64,000 nucleotides of DNA, taken from assembly GCA_016707445.1 (NCBI GenBank), contig JADJHR010000005.1, forward strand, positions 551,263 to 615,262. Direction: 5' to 3'. Shown in pieces: positions 44,926 to 52,138 of this stretch. The notes under the pieces were generated by a model. The model was not told where the DNA came from. It did no database searches and saw nothing but the letters and a program-made list of their open reading frames with translations. A program made the position numbers and the translations under genes. The DNA comes from Rubrivivax sp. (GTDB lineage: Bacteria > Pseudomonadota > Gammaproteobacteria > Burkholderiales > Burkholderiaceae_C). How positions within the stretch are numbered: the first letter of the stretch is position 1; every line of letters starts with the position of its first letter.

Positions 44926-45618
44926 ATGAGCCTCGTCTTCACCCCAGCGCCTGCCGTCACCGTGCCCGTGGCCGGCGGCGGCACGTATCCCGTCCACCGC
45001 ATCTACTGCGTCGGCCGCAACTACGCCGAACACGCCATCGAGATGGGCGGCAGCGGCCGCGAACCGCCGTTCTTCTTTCTCAAGCCGACGGATGCCGTGG
45101 TCGCGGTGCCGGCGGGCGAGACCGGCAAGATCGACTATCCCAGCCTGACGAAGAACCTGCACCACGAGATCGAGCTGGTGGTGGCCCTCGGCGTCGGCGG
45201 TCGCGACATACGTGCCGCCGATGCCGTGCGCCACATCTGGGGCTACGCCGTGGGGCTGGACATGACACGACGCGACCTGCAGAACGACATGAAGAAGCAG
45301 GGTCGGCCCTGGTGCATCGGCAAGGGTTTCGAGCAGTCGGCGCCGATCGGCCCGATCGTGCCGATCGCCAGCACGGGCGAATTGACCACCGGTGCGATCT
45401 CGCTGAGCGTGAATGGCCAGGTGCGCCAGAACGCCGACCTGAAGGACCTGATCTGGAACGTCAACGAAACCATCGAGCACCTGAGTGCCGCCTGGACGCT
45501 GCAGCCCGGTGACCTGATCTACAGCGGCACCCCCGCCGGCGTGGCCGCGGTGGTGTCCGGTGACGTGATGGAAGGCCGTGTGGCCGGCCTGCCGATGTTG
45601 CGGGTGGCCGTGCGCTGA
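44926..45618 (+). CDS. fumarylacetoacetate hydrolase (FAH) family protein
   Basis: A 230-residue FAH-fold enzyme. Core motifs are YCVGRNYAEHAIEMGGS, PPFFFLKPTDAVV, the metal-binding Glu pair in LHHEIELVVALGVGG, GYAVGLDMTRRDLQNDMKKQ and the final LQPGDLIYSGTPAGVAAVVS. Members cleave C-C bonds (fumarylpyruvate, acylpyruvates) or decarboxylate oxaloacetate. ATG 44926 has AAGGA upstream. It is followed 16 nt later by a zeta-class GST; the pair FAH-family plus MaiA-like resembles gentisate pathways (fumarylpyruvate hydrolase and maleylpyruvate isomerase), but no ring-cleaving dioxygenase is in view. Confidence 0.9.
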   Translation: MSLVFTPAPAVTVPVAGGGTYPVHRIYCVGRNYAEHAIEMGGSGREPPFFFLKPTDAVVAVPAGETGKIDYPSLTKNLHHEIELVVALGVGGRDIRAADAVRHIWGYAVGLDMTRRDLQNDMKKQGRPWCIGKGFEQSAPIGPIVPIASTGELTTGAISLSVNGQVRQNADLKDLIWNVNETIEHLSAAWTLQPGDLIYSGTPAGVAAVVSGDVMEGRVAGLPMLRVAVR

Positions 45619-45634
45619 GTTAGCGAGGCAGGCG

Positions 45635-46267
45635 ATGGAACTCTTCAACTACTTTCGCTCCAGCGCGTCGTACCGGGTGCGCATCGCGCTCGCGCTCAAG
45701 GGGCTGCACTACGACTATCGCCCCGTGCATCTGGTCAACAAGGAGCACCTGCAAGAGTCGTACGCCGCGGTTTCGGCATCGCGGCTGGTGCCCCTGCTGG
45801 TCGACGGCGAGCACCGCATCACGCAGTCGCTGGCGATCCTGGAATACCTTGAAGAGACGCATCCCGAGCCACCCCTGCTGCCGGCTGACCCTGTCGGCCG
45901 GGCCCGAGTGCGCGCACTGGCGCTGGACATCGCCTGCGAGATCCACCCGCTGAACAACCTGCGCGTGCTGCGCTACCTGACCGGGCCGCTGAAGCTGTCC
46001 GAGGACGACAAGAACCGTTGGTACCGGCACTGGGTGGAGACCGGGCTCGAGGTGGTCGAGCGCCAGCTCACCGCGCAGCCCGCCCGCTTCTGCCATGGCG
46101 ACCGGCCCAGCGTGGCCGACTGCACCCTGGTGCCGCAGATCTTCAACGCCAGGCGCCTGGTCTGCCGGCTGGACCATGTGCCGCAGGTGATGCGCGTGTT
46201 CGACGCCTGCATGGCGCTGCCCGCCTTCGAAAAGACCCGGCCCGAAGCCTGCCCGGATGCCGTCTGA
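45635..46267 (+). CDS. maiA: zeta-class GST, maleylacetoacetate/maleylpyruvate isomerase
   Basis: A 210-residue glutathione transferase of the zeta class. The signature FNYFRSSASYRVRIALALKG (SSxSxRVRIAL, catalytic Ser) is directly at the N-terminus, with ITQSLAILEYLEETHPEPPL for glutathione and the C-terminal PSVADCTLVPQIFNARR. Zeta GSTs isomerise maleylacetoacetate (tyrosine pathway) or maleylpyruvate (gentisate pathway). Coupling to a small FAH-family enzyme rather than a full-length fumarylacetoacetase favours maleylpyruvate or a general role. Its 3' end overlaps pgeF by 11 nt. Confidence 0.9.
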   Translation: MELFNYFRSSASYRVRIALALKGLHYDYRPVHLVNKEHLQESYAAVSASRLVPLLVDGEHRITQSLAILEYLEETHPEPPLLPADPVGRARVRALALDIACEIHPLNNLRVLRYLTGPLKLSEDDKNRWYRHWVETGLEVVERQLTAQPARFCHGDRPSVADCTLVPQIFNARRLVCRLDHVPQVMRVFDACMALPAFEKTRPEACPDAV

Positions 46268-47039
46268 GCTGCGACCGCAGTGGGCGGCGCCGCCCACAGT
46301 GCGCGCGCTGATGAGCACCCGCCAGGGCGGTGCCGGCGTGGCGCCGTTCGACAGCAACAACCTGGCGCTCGACCCTGCCGATCCGGCCGCGGCCGAGAAC
46401 CGCCGCCGTTTTGCTGCGGCGCTGGGGGCACGGCCACAGTGGCTGCAACAGGTTCATGGCGCCACCGTCGTTCGCCTGGGCCAGCACGCGCTGTCCGTTG
46501 GCACGGGGGCACCGCGCGCGGACGCCAGCGTCACGCGTGTGCCCGGCCAGGCCTGCACGGTGCTGGTCGCCGACTGCCTGCCGGTGCTGTTGTGCGCAGG
46601 CAATGGTTCTGCGGTGGGCGCCGCCCATGCCGGCTGGCGCGGCCTGGCTGCCGGGGTGCTCGACAACACCGTGGCCGCGCTGTGCGAACTGTGTTCTGAC
46701 GCGCCTGCTTCGCTGCTGGCCTGGCTGGGGCCCTGCATCGGGCCGCGCCGCTTCGAGGTCGGCCCTGACGTGCTGCAGGCGTTCGGGCTCGACCCTTGCA
46801 CCACCGACAGCGCCTTGTTCCGTCGCCACGACCGCGCCGACGGCGACCCGCGCTGGCTGGCCGACCTGGCCGGCCTGGCGCGTCAGCGCCTGCAGACGCT
46901 GGGCGTCGCGCAGATCAGCGGTGGCCAATGGTGCACGGTCGAGCAGGCCTCAGATTTCTTTTCGTTCCGCCGTGACGGCCAGAGCGGCCCCAGAAGCGGC
47001 AGCGGCCGCATGGCCGCCGGCATCGCCATCGTCGGCTGA
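46257..47039 (+). CDS. pgeF: peptidoglycan editing factor PgeF (YfiH/DUF152, multicopper-oxidase-like)
   Basis: A 260-residue YfiH/DUF152 protein. The conserved zinc-binding residues are in WLQQVHGATVVRL (His), VLVADCLPVLLCAGNG (Cys) and GAAHAGWRGLAAGVLDNTV (His), with the C-terminal FFSFRRDGQSGPRSG. In E. coli YfiH/PgeF removes wrongly incorporated Ser from peptidoglycan precursors; homologues have purine-nucleoside or laccase-like activities. The start ATG lies within the GST 3' end. The 3' end overlaps a small convergent membrane gene by 90 nt. Confidence 0.9.
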   Translation: MPSELRPQWAAPPTVRALMSTRQGGAGVAPFDSNNLALDPADPAAAENRRRFAAALGARPQWLQQVHGATVVRLGQHALSVGTGAPRADASVTRVPGQACTVLVADCLPVLLCAGNGSAVGAAHAGWRGLAAGVLDNTVAALCELCSDAPASLLAWLGPCIGPRRFEVGPDVLQAFGLDPCTTDSALFRRHDRADGDPRWLADLAGLARQRLQTLGVAQISGGQWCTVEQASDFFSFRRDGQSGPRSGSGRMAAGIAIVG

Positions 47040-47234
47040 CGCCTCGGCCTCACGTCGTGCCCGCGCGCGCTTGCGCGCCGGCGTGCCCAGGATGTAGACC
47101 ACGATCGACAAGGGCAGCAGGCCATACAGGACGAAGGTGAAGACCGCACCGAGCACGCTGCCTTGACTGGACAAGGCTTCGGCCAGCGCCATCATCAGAA
47201 CCACGTACAACCACGCGATGATCACCAGATACAT
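46950..47234 (-). CDS. small inner-membrane protein
   Basis: A 94-residue protein with two transmembrane helices (MYLVIIAWLYVVLMMALAEA and VFTFVLYGLLPLSIVVYILG), a basic stretch (PARKRARARREAE) and an Ala-rich tail. Small two-helix proteins like this are widespread next to pgeF or pha genes in Burkholderiales, function unknown. The last 30 codons overlap the pgeF 3' end; the N-terminal part is clearly membrane-like, so the gene is credible. Divergent from phaC. Confidence 0.75.
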   Translation of the reverse strand: MYLVIIAWLYVVLMMALAEALSSQGSVLGAVFTFVLYGLLPLSIVVYILGTPARKRARARREAEASADDGDAGGHAAAAASGAALAVTAERKEI

Positions 47235-47373
47235 GGGCTCGAGCCTTTGGACGGTGAGGGCAAGGGCTCATGATGTCATGGCAAGGTAAGTCAGCCCGGT
47301 TAGGCTGTCGTCGTATCGGGCCCGCTTCGTCGCCGTCGAAGCCAGAACCCCAACAAGAATCCAGGAGACACCG

Positions 47374-49092
47374 GTGCCCAAGACTTCCAGCAAGAACCCA
47401 TCGCCCGCGGCGCCCGGCCTGCCACCGTTCGATCTGCCTGCAGCCGGCATCGCGCCAGCGCTGGGCGAGATGTGGAAAAGCCTGTCTGGCCTGAGCGTGC
47501 CGGCCGCCGATCTGGCCCAGGTGCAGGCCGACTATCTGAAGAGCGTGTCCGAGGTCTGGAACCAGTCGCTCGCCCGCCTGCAGCCCGATGGCAAGGCCAC
47601 CCCGGCGCCCATCGGCGACAAGCGCTTTGCCGGCCAGGCCTGGCTGGAGAACCCTGCAGCCGCCTACAGCGCGCAGATGTACCTGCTGAACGCACGCGCG
47701 CTGATGCAGCTGGCCGAGAGCGTGCAGGGCGATGAAAAGACCAAGGGCCGCATTCGCTTCGCGGTGCAGCAGTGGGTCGACGCGGCGTCGCCCAGCAACT
47801 ACCTGGCCTTCAACCCCGAAGCCCTGAAGAAGGCGATGACGACGCAGGGCGAGAGCATCGCCAACGGCATCCGGCTGCTGCTGGACGACGTGCGCAAGGG
47901 TCATGTGTCACAGACCGACGAGTCGGTGTTCGAGGTCGGCCGCAACGTGGCCACCACCGAAGGCACGGTGGTGTTCGAGAACGAGCTGTTCCAGCTGATC
48001 GAATACAAGCCGCTGACGGCCAAGGTGCACGAGCGGCCGATGCTGTTCGTGCCGCCCTGCATCAACAAGTACTACATCCTCGATCTGCAGCCCGAGAACT
48101 CGGTCATCCGCTACACGGTCGAGCAGGGTCATCGCACTTTCGTGGTCAGCTGGCGCAATCCGGACGAAAGCCTGGTCGACAAGACCTGGGACGACTACAT
48201 CGAGCATGGCGCGATCCGCGCCATCCGCGCGGTGCAGGACATCACCGGCCATGCACGCCCCAACATGCTGGGCTTCTGTGTCGGCGGCACCATCATCACC
48301 ACCGCACTGGCAGTGCTGGCGGCTCGCGGTGAGCAACCGGCACGGTCATTGACGCTGCTGACCACGCTGCTGGACTTCGACAACACCGGCGTACTCGACA
48401 TCTTCGTCGACGAAGCCTCGGTGCGGCTGCGCGAGATGACCATCGGCGCGCAGGCCCCCAGCGGGCCGGGCCTGCTCAAGGGCAAGGAACTGGCAACCAC
48501 CTTCAGCTTCCTGCGGCCCAATGATCTGGTGTGGAACTACGTGGTCGGCAACTATCTGAAGGGTGAAGCGCCGCCGCCCTTCGATCTGCTGTACTGGAAC
48601 GGCGACTCGACCAACCTGCCGGGGCCCATGTATTGCTGGTACCTGCGCAACACCTACCTCGAGAACAAGCTCAAGCAGCCTGGCGCAACCACCGTCTGCG
48701 GGCAGAAGATCGACCTGTCGGCGATCGAGGCGCCGGTGTACATCTATGGCTCGCGCGAGGACCACATCGTGCCCTGGGCCGGGGCCTATGGCTCGACGCG
48801 GGTGATGTCGGGCAACAAGCGATTCGTGCTCGGTGCGTCGGGCCACATTGCCGGCGTCATCAACCCGCCCGCCAAGGGCAAGCGCTGCTACTGGACCAAC
48901 ACCAAGCTGCCGGCCGGCGCCGACGCCTGGCTGGCCGGCGCCAGCGAGCACCCGGGAAGCTGGTGGACCGACTGGAGCAGCTGGCTGAGCGGCCACAGCG
49001 GCAAGCTGGTGGCTGCGCCCAAAGCGCCAGGCAACCGCCAGTACAAGGCCATCGAGGCCGCGCCCGGCCGCTACGTCAAGGCCAAGGCCTAG
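47374..49092 (+). CDS. phaC: class I poly(3-hydroxyalkanoate) synthase PhaC
   Basis: A 572-residue PHA polymerase that polymerises 3-hydroxybutyryl-CoA on granules. The lipase-like box has Cys302 in MLGFCVGGTIITTALAVLAA. Asp463 (SREDHIVPW) and His491 (GASGHIAGVINPPAKG) complete the triad with the same 28-residue Asp-His spacing as Ralstonia PhaC (480/508). Other family features include MLFVPPCINKYYILDLQPEN and FVVSWRNPDESLVDKTWDDY. GTG 47374 with AGGAGA 5 nt upstream is the start. Class I by length and the absence of phaE/phaR subunit genes. phaB follows after 147 nt; phaA is not in this window. Confidence 0.97.
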   Translation: MPKTSSKNPSPAAPGLPPFDLPAAGIAPALGEMWKSLSGLSVPAADLAQVQADYLKSVSEVWNQSLARLQPDGKATPAPIGDKRFAGQAWLENPAAAYSAQMYLLNARALMQLAESVQGDEKTKGRIRFAVQQWVDAASPSNYLAFNPEALKKAMTTQGESIANGIRLLLDDVRKGHVSQTDESVFEVGRNVATTEGTVVFENELFQLIEYKPLTAKVHERPMLFVPPCINKYYILDLQPENSVIRYTVEQGHRTFVVSWRNPDESLVDKTWDDYIEHGAIRAIRAVQDITGHARPNMLGFCVGGTIITTALAVLAARGEQPARSLTLLTTLLDFDNTGVLDIFVDEASVRLREMTIGAQAPSGPGLLKGKELATTFSFLRPNDLVWNYVVGNYLKGEAPPPFDLLYWNGDSTNLPGPMYCWYLRNTYLENKLKQPGATTVCGQKIDLSAIEAPVYIYGSREDHIVPWAGAYGSTRVMSGNKRFVLGASGHIAGVINPPAKGKRCYWTNTKLPAGADAWLAGASEHPGSWWTDWSSWLSGHSGKLVAAPKAPGNRQYKAIEAAPGRYVKAKA

Positions 49093-49239
49093 ACTTCGGG
49101 CTGTCGGACCGACCCAGTCCACGCCGGTCGAAGCCGGCAGCGTCCTCGGGGGAACCCTCGTTGACGGCCAAGGCAGCCGGCACCACGCTGTCAGACGACA
49201 ACCGTACAACCCAACAACTCGACAACTCAGGAGCGAAAA

Positions 49240-49974
49240 ATGGCAAAAGTGGCATATGTGACAGGCGGCATGGGCGGCATCGGAACCGCGATCTGCCAGC
49301 GTCTGGCGAAAGAAGGTTTCAAGGTCATCGCCGGCTGCGGCCCCAGCCGTGACCATGTCAAATGGCTGGGCGAACAGAAGGCGCTGGGCAATACCTTCTA
49401 CGCCTCGGTGGGCAACGTGGCCGATTGGCAGTCGACCGTCGACGCCTTTGCCAAGGCGGTGGCCGAGCATGGCCCGATCGAGGTGCTGGTCAACAACGCC
49501 GGCATCACGCGCGACCGCATGTTCCTGAAGATGAGCCCCGAGGACTGGAAGGCGGTGATCGACACCAACCTGAACAGCATGTTCAACGTCACCAAGCAGG
49601 TGGTGCCGGGCATGGTGGAAAAAGGCTGGGGCCGCATCATCCAGATCTCTTCGGTCAACGGCGAGAAGGGCCAGGCCGGCCAGACCAACTACTCGGCGGC
49701 CAAGGCCGGCATGCACGGGTTCACGATGGCGCTGGCGCAAGAGCTGGCGGCGAAGGGCATCACGGTCAATACCGTGAGCCCGGGTTACATCGGCACCGAG
49801 ATGGTCCGCGCGATCAAGCCCGAGATCCTGGAAAAGATCATCGCAACGATTCCGGTCAAGCGCCTGGGCACACCGGAAGAAATCGGGTCCGTGGTGGCCT
49901 GGCTGGCCGGTGACGACTCCGGCTTCACCACCGGTGCCGATTTCAGCTGCAACGGTGGCCTGCACATGGGCTAA
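49240..49974 (+). CDS. phaB: acetoacetyl-CoA reductase PhaB
   Basis: A 244-residue short-chain dehydrogenase making (R)-3-hydroxybutyryl-CoA with NADPH. It has VTGGMGGIGTAICQRLAKEG, the NAG motif VLVNNAGITRDRMFLKMSPE, the catalytic Ser in IQISSVNGEKGQAGQTNYSA with Tyr/Lys in YSAAKAG, and the PhaB-specific EKGQAGQTNY, MHGFTMALAQELAAKGITVN and VNTVSPGYIGTEMV. GGAGCG precedes the ATG. Follows phaC in the common Burkholderiales order without an intervening phaA. Confidence 0.96.
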   Translation: MAKVAYVTGGMGGIGTAICQRLAKEGFKVIAGCGPSRDHVKWLGEQKALGNTFYASVGNVADWQSTVDAFAKAVAEHGPIEVLVNNAGITRDRMFLKMSPEDWKAVIDTNLNSMFNVTKQVVPGMVEKGWGRIIQISSVNGEKGQAGQTNYSAAKAGMHGFTMALAQELAAKGITVNTVSPGYIGTEMVRAIKPEILEKIIATIPVKRLGTPEEIGSVVAWLAGDDSGFTTGADFSCNGGLHMG

Positions 49975-50017
49975 GCCTGCGCGCAGATCGCCGGAAGGCG
50001 AACTGCGGCTGGCGAAG

Positions 50018-50045
50018 GCCGTCGCGCGATTTCACGCGCGACGGC
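50018..50045. terminator. hairpin downstream of phaB
   Basis: GCCGTCGCGCG and CGCGCGACGGC pair perfectly around ATTTCA, 44 nt after the phaB stop. A second hairpin follows at 50062-50089 (ACACAG-CCCGCC-GCAA-GGCGG-CTGTGT with one mismatch). Neither has a T-run, so they may stabilise the mRNA end rather than terminate. Confidence 0.5.
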
Positions 50046-50168
50046 TGAGCGGGGACATGGAACACAGCCCGCCGCAAGGCGGTCTGTGTCGATCCCGGAT
50101 CTCGTCGGTCCTTTCGACACCGCCTCCGCAGCGGTGTACAACAATGGCCATTCCTCGAAAGCTAGCCG

Positions 50169-50732
50169 ATGGCCCACGACAAAGATGAAGCTGGTCCTGC
50201 GCGCAAGGGCAGGCTCAGCGCGTTTTCACTGCTGACCTCCTGGCTGTTCAACAAGAAGAACACGGCGCCGGCCCACGTCGAGACCGAGTTCCTGAACACG
50301 CGCGACGGCTACGAACTGGCCAAGTTCGCCAAGCAGGCCTTCGGCGGCGACGCCGAAGCCAAGAAGGCGCAAGAGGCGGCCGTCGAGGCCGAACAGGCCG
50401 CGATCGATGCGATGCTGCAAGGCACCGACGTCGTTCCCATCCTGCACCAGGTTCAGGCCGCGCCGGCGGCGCCCGTCGCAGTGGCGCCGCCGCCACCGAT
50501 CGCACCCCCGACCCGTGCCGCCATGCCGGTGCCGCAACCGGCGCCGCCGCCACCTGCCGCCCCGCCGCAGTTGCAGGCCGCGGCTGGACTGAACGTGAAA
50601 GAACAGGTCGAACTGGCGGTGAAGTACCTGGAGAAGATGCGCGAGCAGGGCCTGTCGGTCGAGACCCTGGCCGAGGCGCTGATCATCATCGAAAGCCGCG
50701 AAGTGCGAAAGCGCGCCGAGGGCGGGACTTAG
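50169..50732 (+). CDS. Pro/Ala-rich hypothetical protein downstream of phaCB
   Basis: A 187-residue protein I do not recognise. A basic N-terminus (ARKGRLSAFSLLTSWLFNKK) is followed by a helical segment (AEAKKAQEAAVEAEQAAIDA). A strongly Pro/Ala-rich linker spans about 97-142, and a final helical segment (KEQVELAVKYLEKMREQGLS with VETLAEALIIIESREVRKRA) ends it. No signal peptide or transmembrane helix. The layout (helical ends, Pro-Ala spacer) recalls scaffold or granule-associated proteins, but that is only impression. It is 195 nt after phaB and overlaps the convergent sdaA by 4 nt. Confidence 0.65.
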   Translation: MAHDKDEAGPARKGRLSAFSLLTSWLFNKKNTAPAHVETEFLNTRDGYELAKFAKQAFGGDAEAKKAQEAAVEAEQAAIDAMLQGTDVVPILHQVQAAPAAPVAVAPPPPIAPPTRAAMPVPQPAPPPPAAPPQLQAAAGLNVKEQVELAVKYLEKMREQGLSVETLAEALIIIESREVRKRAEGGT

Positions 50733-52120
50733 CACTCGACGATGTTCACCGCCAGACCGCCGCGCGCGGTCTCCTTGTATTTGGTCATCATGTCGGCGCC
50801 GGTCTCGCGCATGGTCTTGATGACCTTGTCCAGGCTGACATGGTGCGTGCCGTCGCCGCGCAGGGCCATGCGCGCGGCGTTGATGGCCTTCACCGAGGCG
50901 ATCGCATTGCGCTCGATGCAGGGGATCTGAACCAGCCCACCGACCGGGTCACAGGTCAGGCCCAGGTGGTGTTCCATGCCGATCTCGGCGGCGTTCTCGA
51001 CCTGCTCGGGCGTGCCGCCCATCACCGCGCACAGCGCAGCGGCGGCCATGCTGCATGCCACGCCGACCTCACCCTGGCAGCCGACCTCAGCACCGCTGAT
51101 GCTGGCGTTTTCCTTGTACAGGATGCCGATCGCCGCGGCGGTGAGCAGGAAGTCGATCACGCCCTGGTCGTTGCTGTGGTGGACGAAGCGGCTGTAGTAA
51201 TGCAACACCGCCGGCACGATGCCGGCGGCACCGTTGGTGGGGGCCGTCACCACGCGCCCGCCGGCGGCGTTTTCCTCGTTCACCGCCAGCGCGTAGAGGT
51301 TGACCCAATCCATCACCTGCAGCGGGTCGCGCAGCGCGGCCTCGGGGTTGCTGGTGAGCGCGCGATACAGCGGTGCAGCGCGGCGCCGCACCTTGAACCC
51401 GCCGGGCAGCACGCCCTCGGTGGCGCAGCCGCGGCGAACGCAATCCTGCATCACGCCCCAGATGCCGAGCAGCCCGGTGTCGATCTCGGCGTCGCTGCGC
51501 CAGTGGCGTTCGTTGCGGCGCATGACTTCGGCAATGGACACGCCGAGCCCGTTCGCCTGCAGCAGCAGGTCGGCGCCACTCTTGAACGGGTAGGGCAGCG
51601 CGGTGACGTCTGGCGCGATGACCTTCTGCCGCTCACCGTCGGCAGCGACCTGTTCGCTGACCACGAAGCCGCCGCCCACTGAGTAGTAGCAGCGCTGGTC
51701 GATCTCGGCGCCATCGGCGTCGAAGGCCGTGAAGCGCATGCCGTTGGCGTGAAAGGGCAGGGTCTCGCGGCGGTAGAACTTCAGGTCGTCCTTCTCTGCA
51801 AAGCTCACCGCGTGCCGGCCGAGCAGCAGCATGCGGCCGCTGCTGCGCATCTCGGCCAGCAGCCCGGGCACGGCGTCGACGCCCACCGTGTCGGGCTCAT
51901 GGCCGGACAGGCCGAGCATGACCGCCTTGTCGCTGCCATGCCCCTTTCCGGTGGCACCCAGCGAGCCGTAGAGCTGACTCTGGATGCGCGCCGTGCGGTC
52001 GAGCAGGCCGGCGTTGAGCAGGTGGCGGGCAAACAGCCGTGCCGCACGCATCGGGCCCACGGTGTGGCTGCTGCTGGGACCGATGCCGATCTTGAAGAGG
52101 TCGAAGACCGACAGGGCCAT
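50729..52120 (-). CDS. sdaA: L-serine ammonia-lyase (iron-sulfur, one-chain type)
   Basis: A 463-residue SdaA that deaminates L-serine to pyruvate. It begins MALSVFDLFKIGIGPSSSHT, the universal N-terminal motif. It contains DFLLTAAAIGILYKENASIS, the cluster Cys region GAEVGCQGEVGVACSMAAAA, GMEHHLGLTCDPVGGLVQIP and CIERNAIASVKAINAARMAL, and ends in Cys (NIVEC), which in related enzymes occupies the active site. It starts 18 nt after gcvP and so belongs to the glycine-riboswitch-controlled operon. That links glycine cleavage, serine formation and serine deamination to pyruvate. Confidence 0.95.
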   Translation of the reverse strand: MALSVFDLFKIGIGPSSSHTVGPMRAARLFARHLLNAGLLDRTARIQSQLYGSLGATGKGHGSDKAVMLGLSGHEPDTVGVDAVPGLLAEMRSSGRMLLLGRHAVSFAEKDDLKFYRRETLPFHANGMRFTAFDADGAEIDQRCYYSVGGGFVVSEQVAADGERQKVIAPDVTALPYPFKSGADLLLQANGLGVSIAEVMRRNERHWRSDAEIDTGLLGIWGVMQDCVRRGCATEGVLPGGFKVRRRAAPLYRALTSNPEAALRDPLQVMDWVNLYALAVNEENAAGGRVVTAPTNGAAGIVPAVLHYYSRFVHHSNDQGVIDFLLTAAAIGILYKENASISGAEVGCQGEVGVACSMAAAALCAVMGGTPEQVENAAEIGMEHHLGLTCDPVGGLVQIPCIERNAIASVKAINAARMALRGDGTHHVSLDKVIKTMRETGADMMTKYKETARGGLAVNIVEC

Positions 52121-52138
52121 ACGCTGCTGCCGGGCCGT

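Noticed and set aside
44926..46267. Complete tyrosine or gentisate catabolic operon
   Set aside because: Only a small FAH-family enzyme and a zeta GST are present; no ring-cleaving dioxygenase or regulator accompanies them, so a pathway call is not supported.
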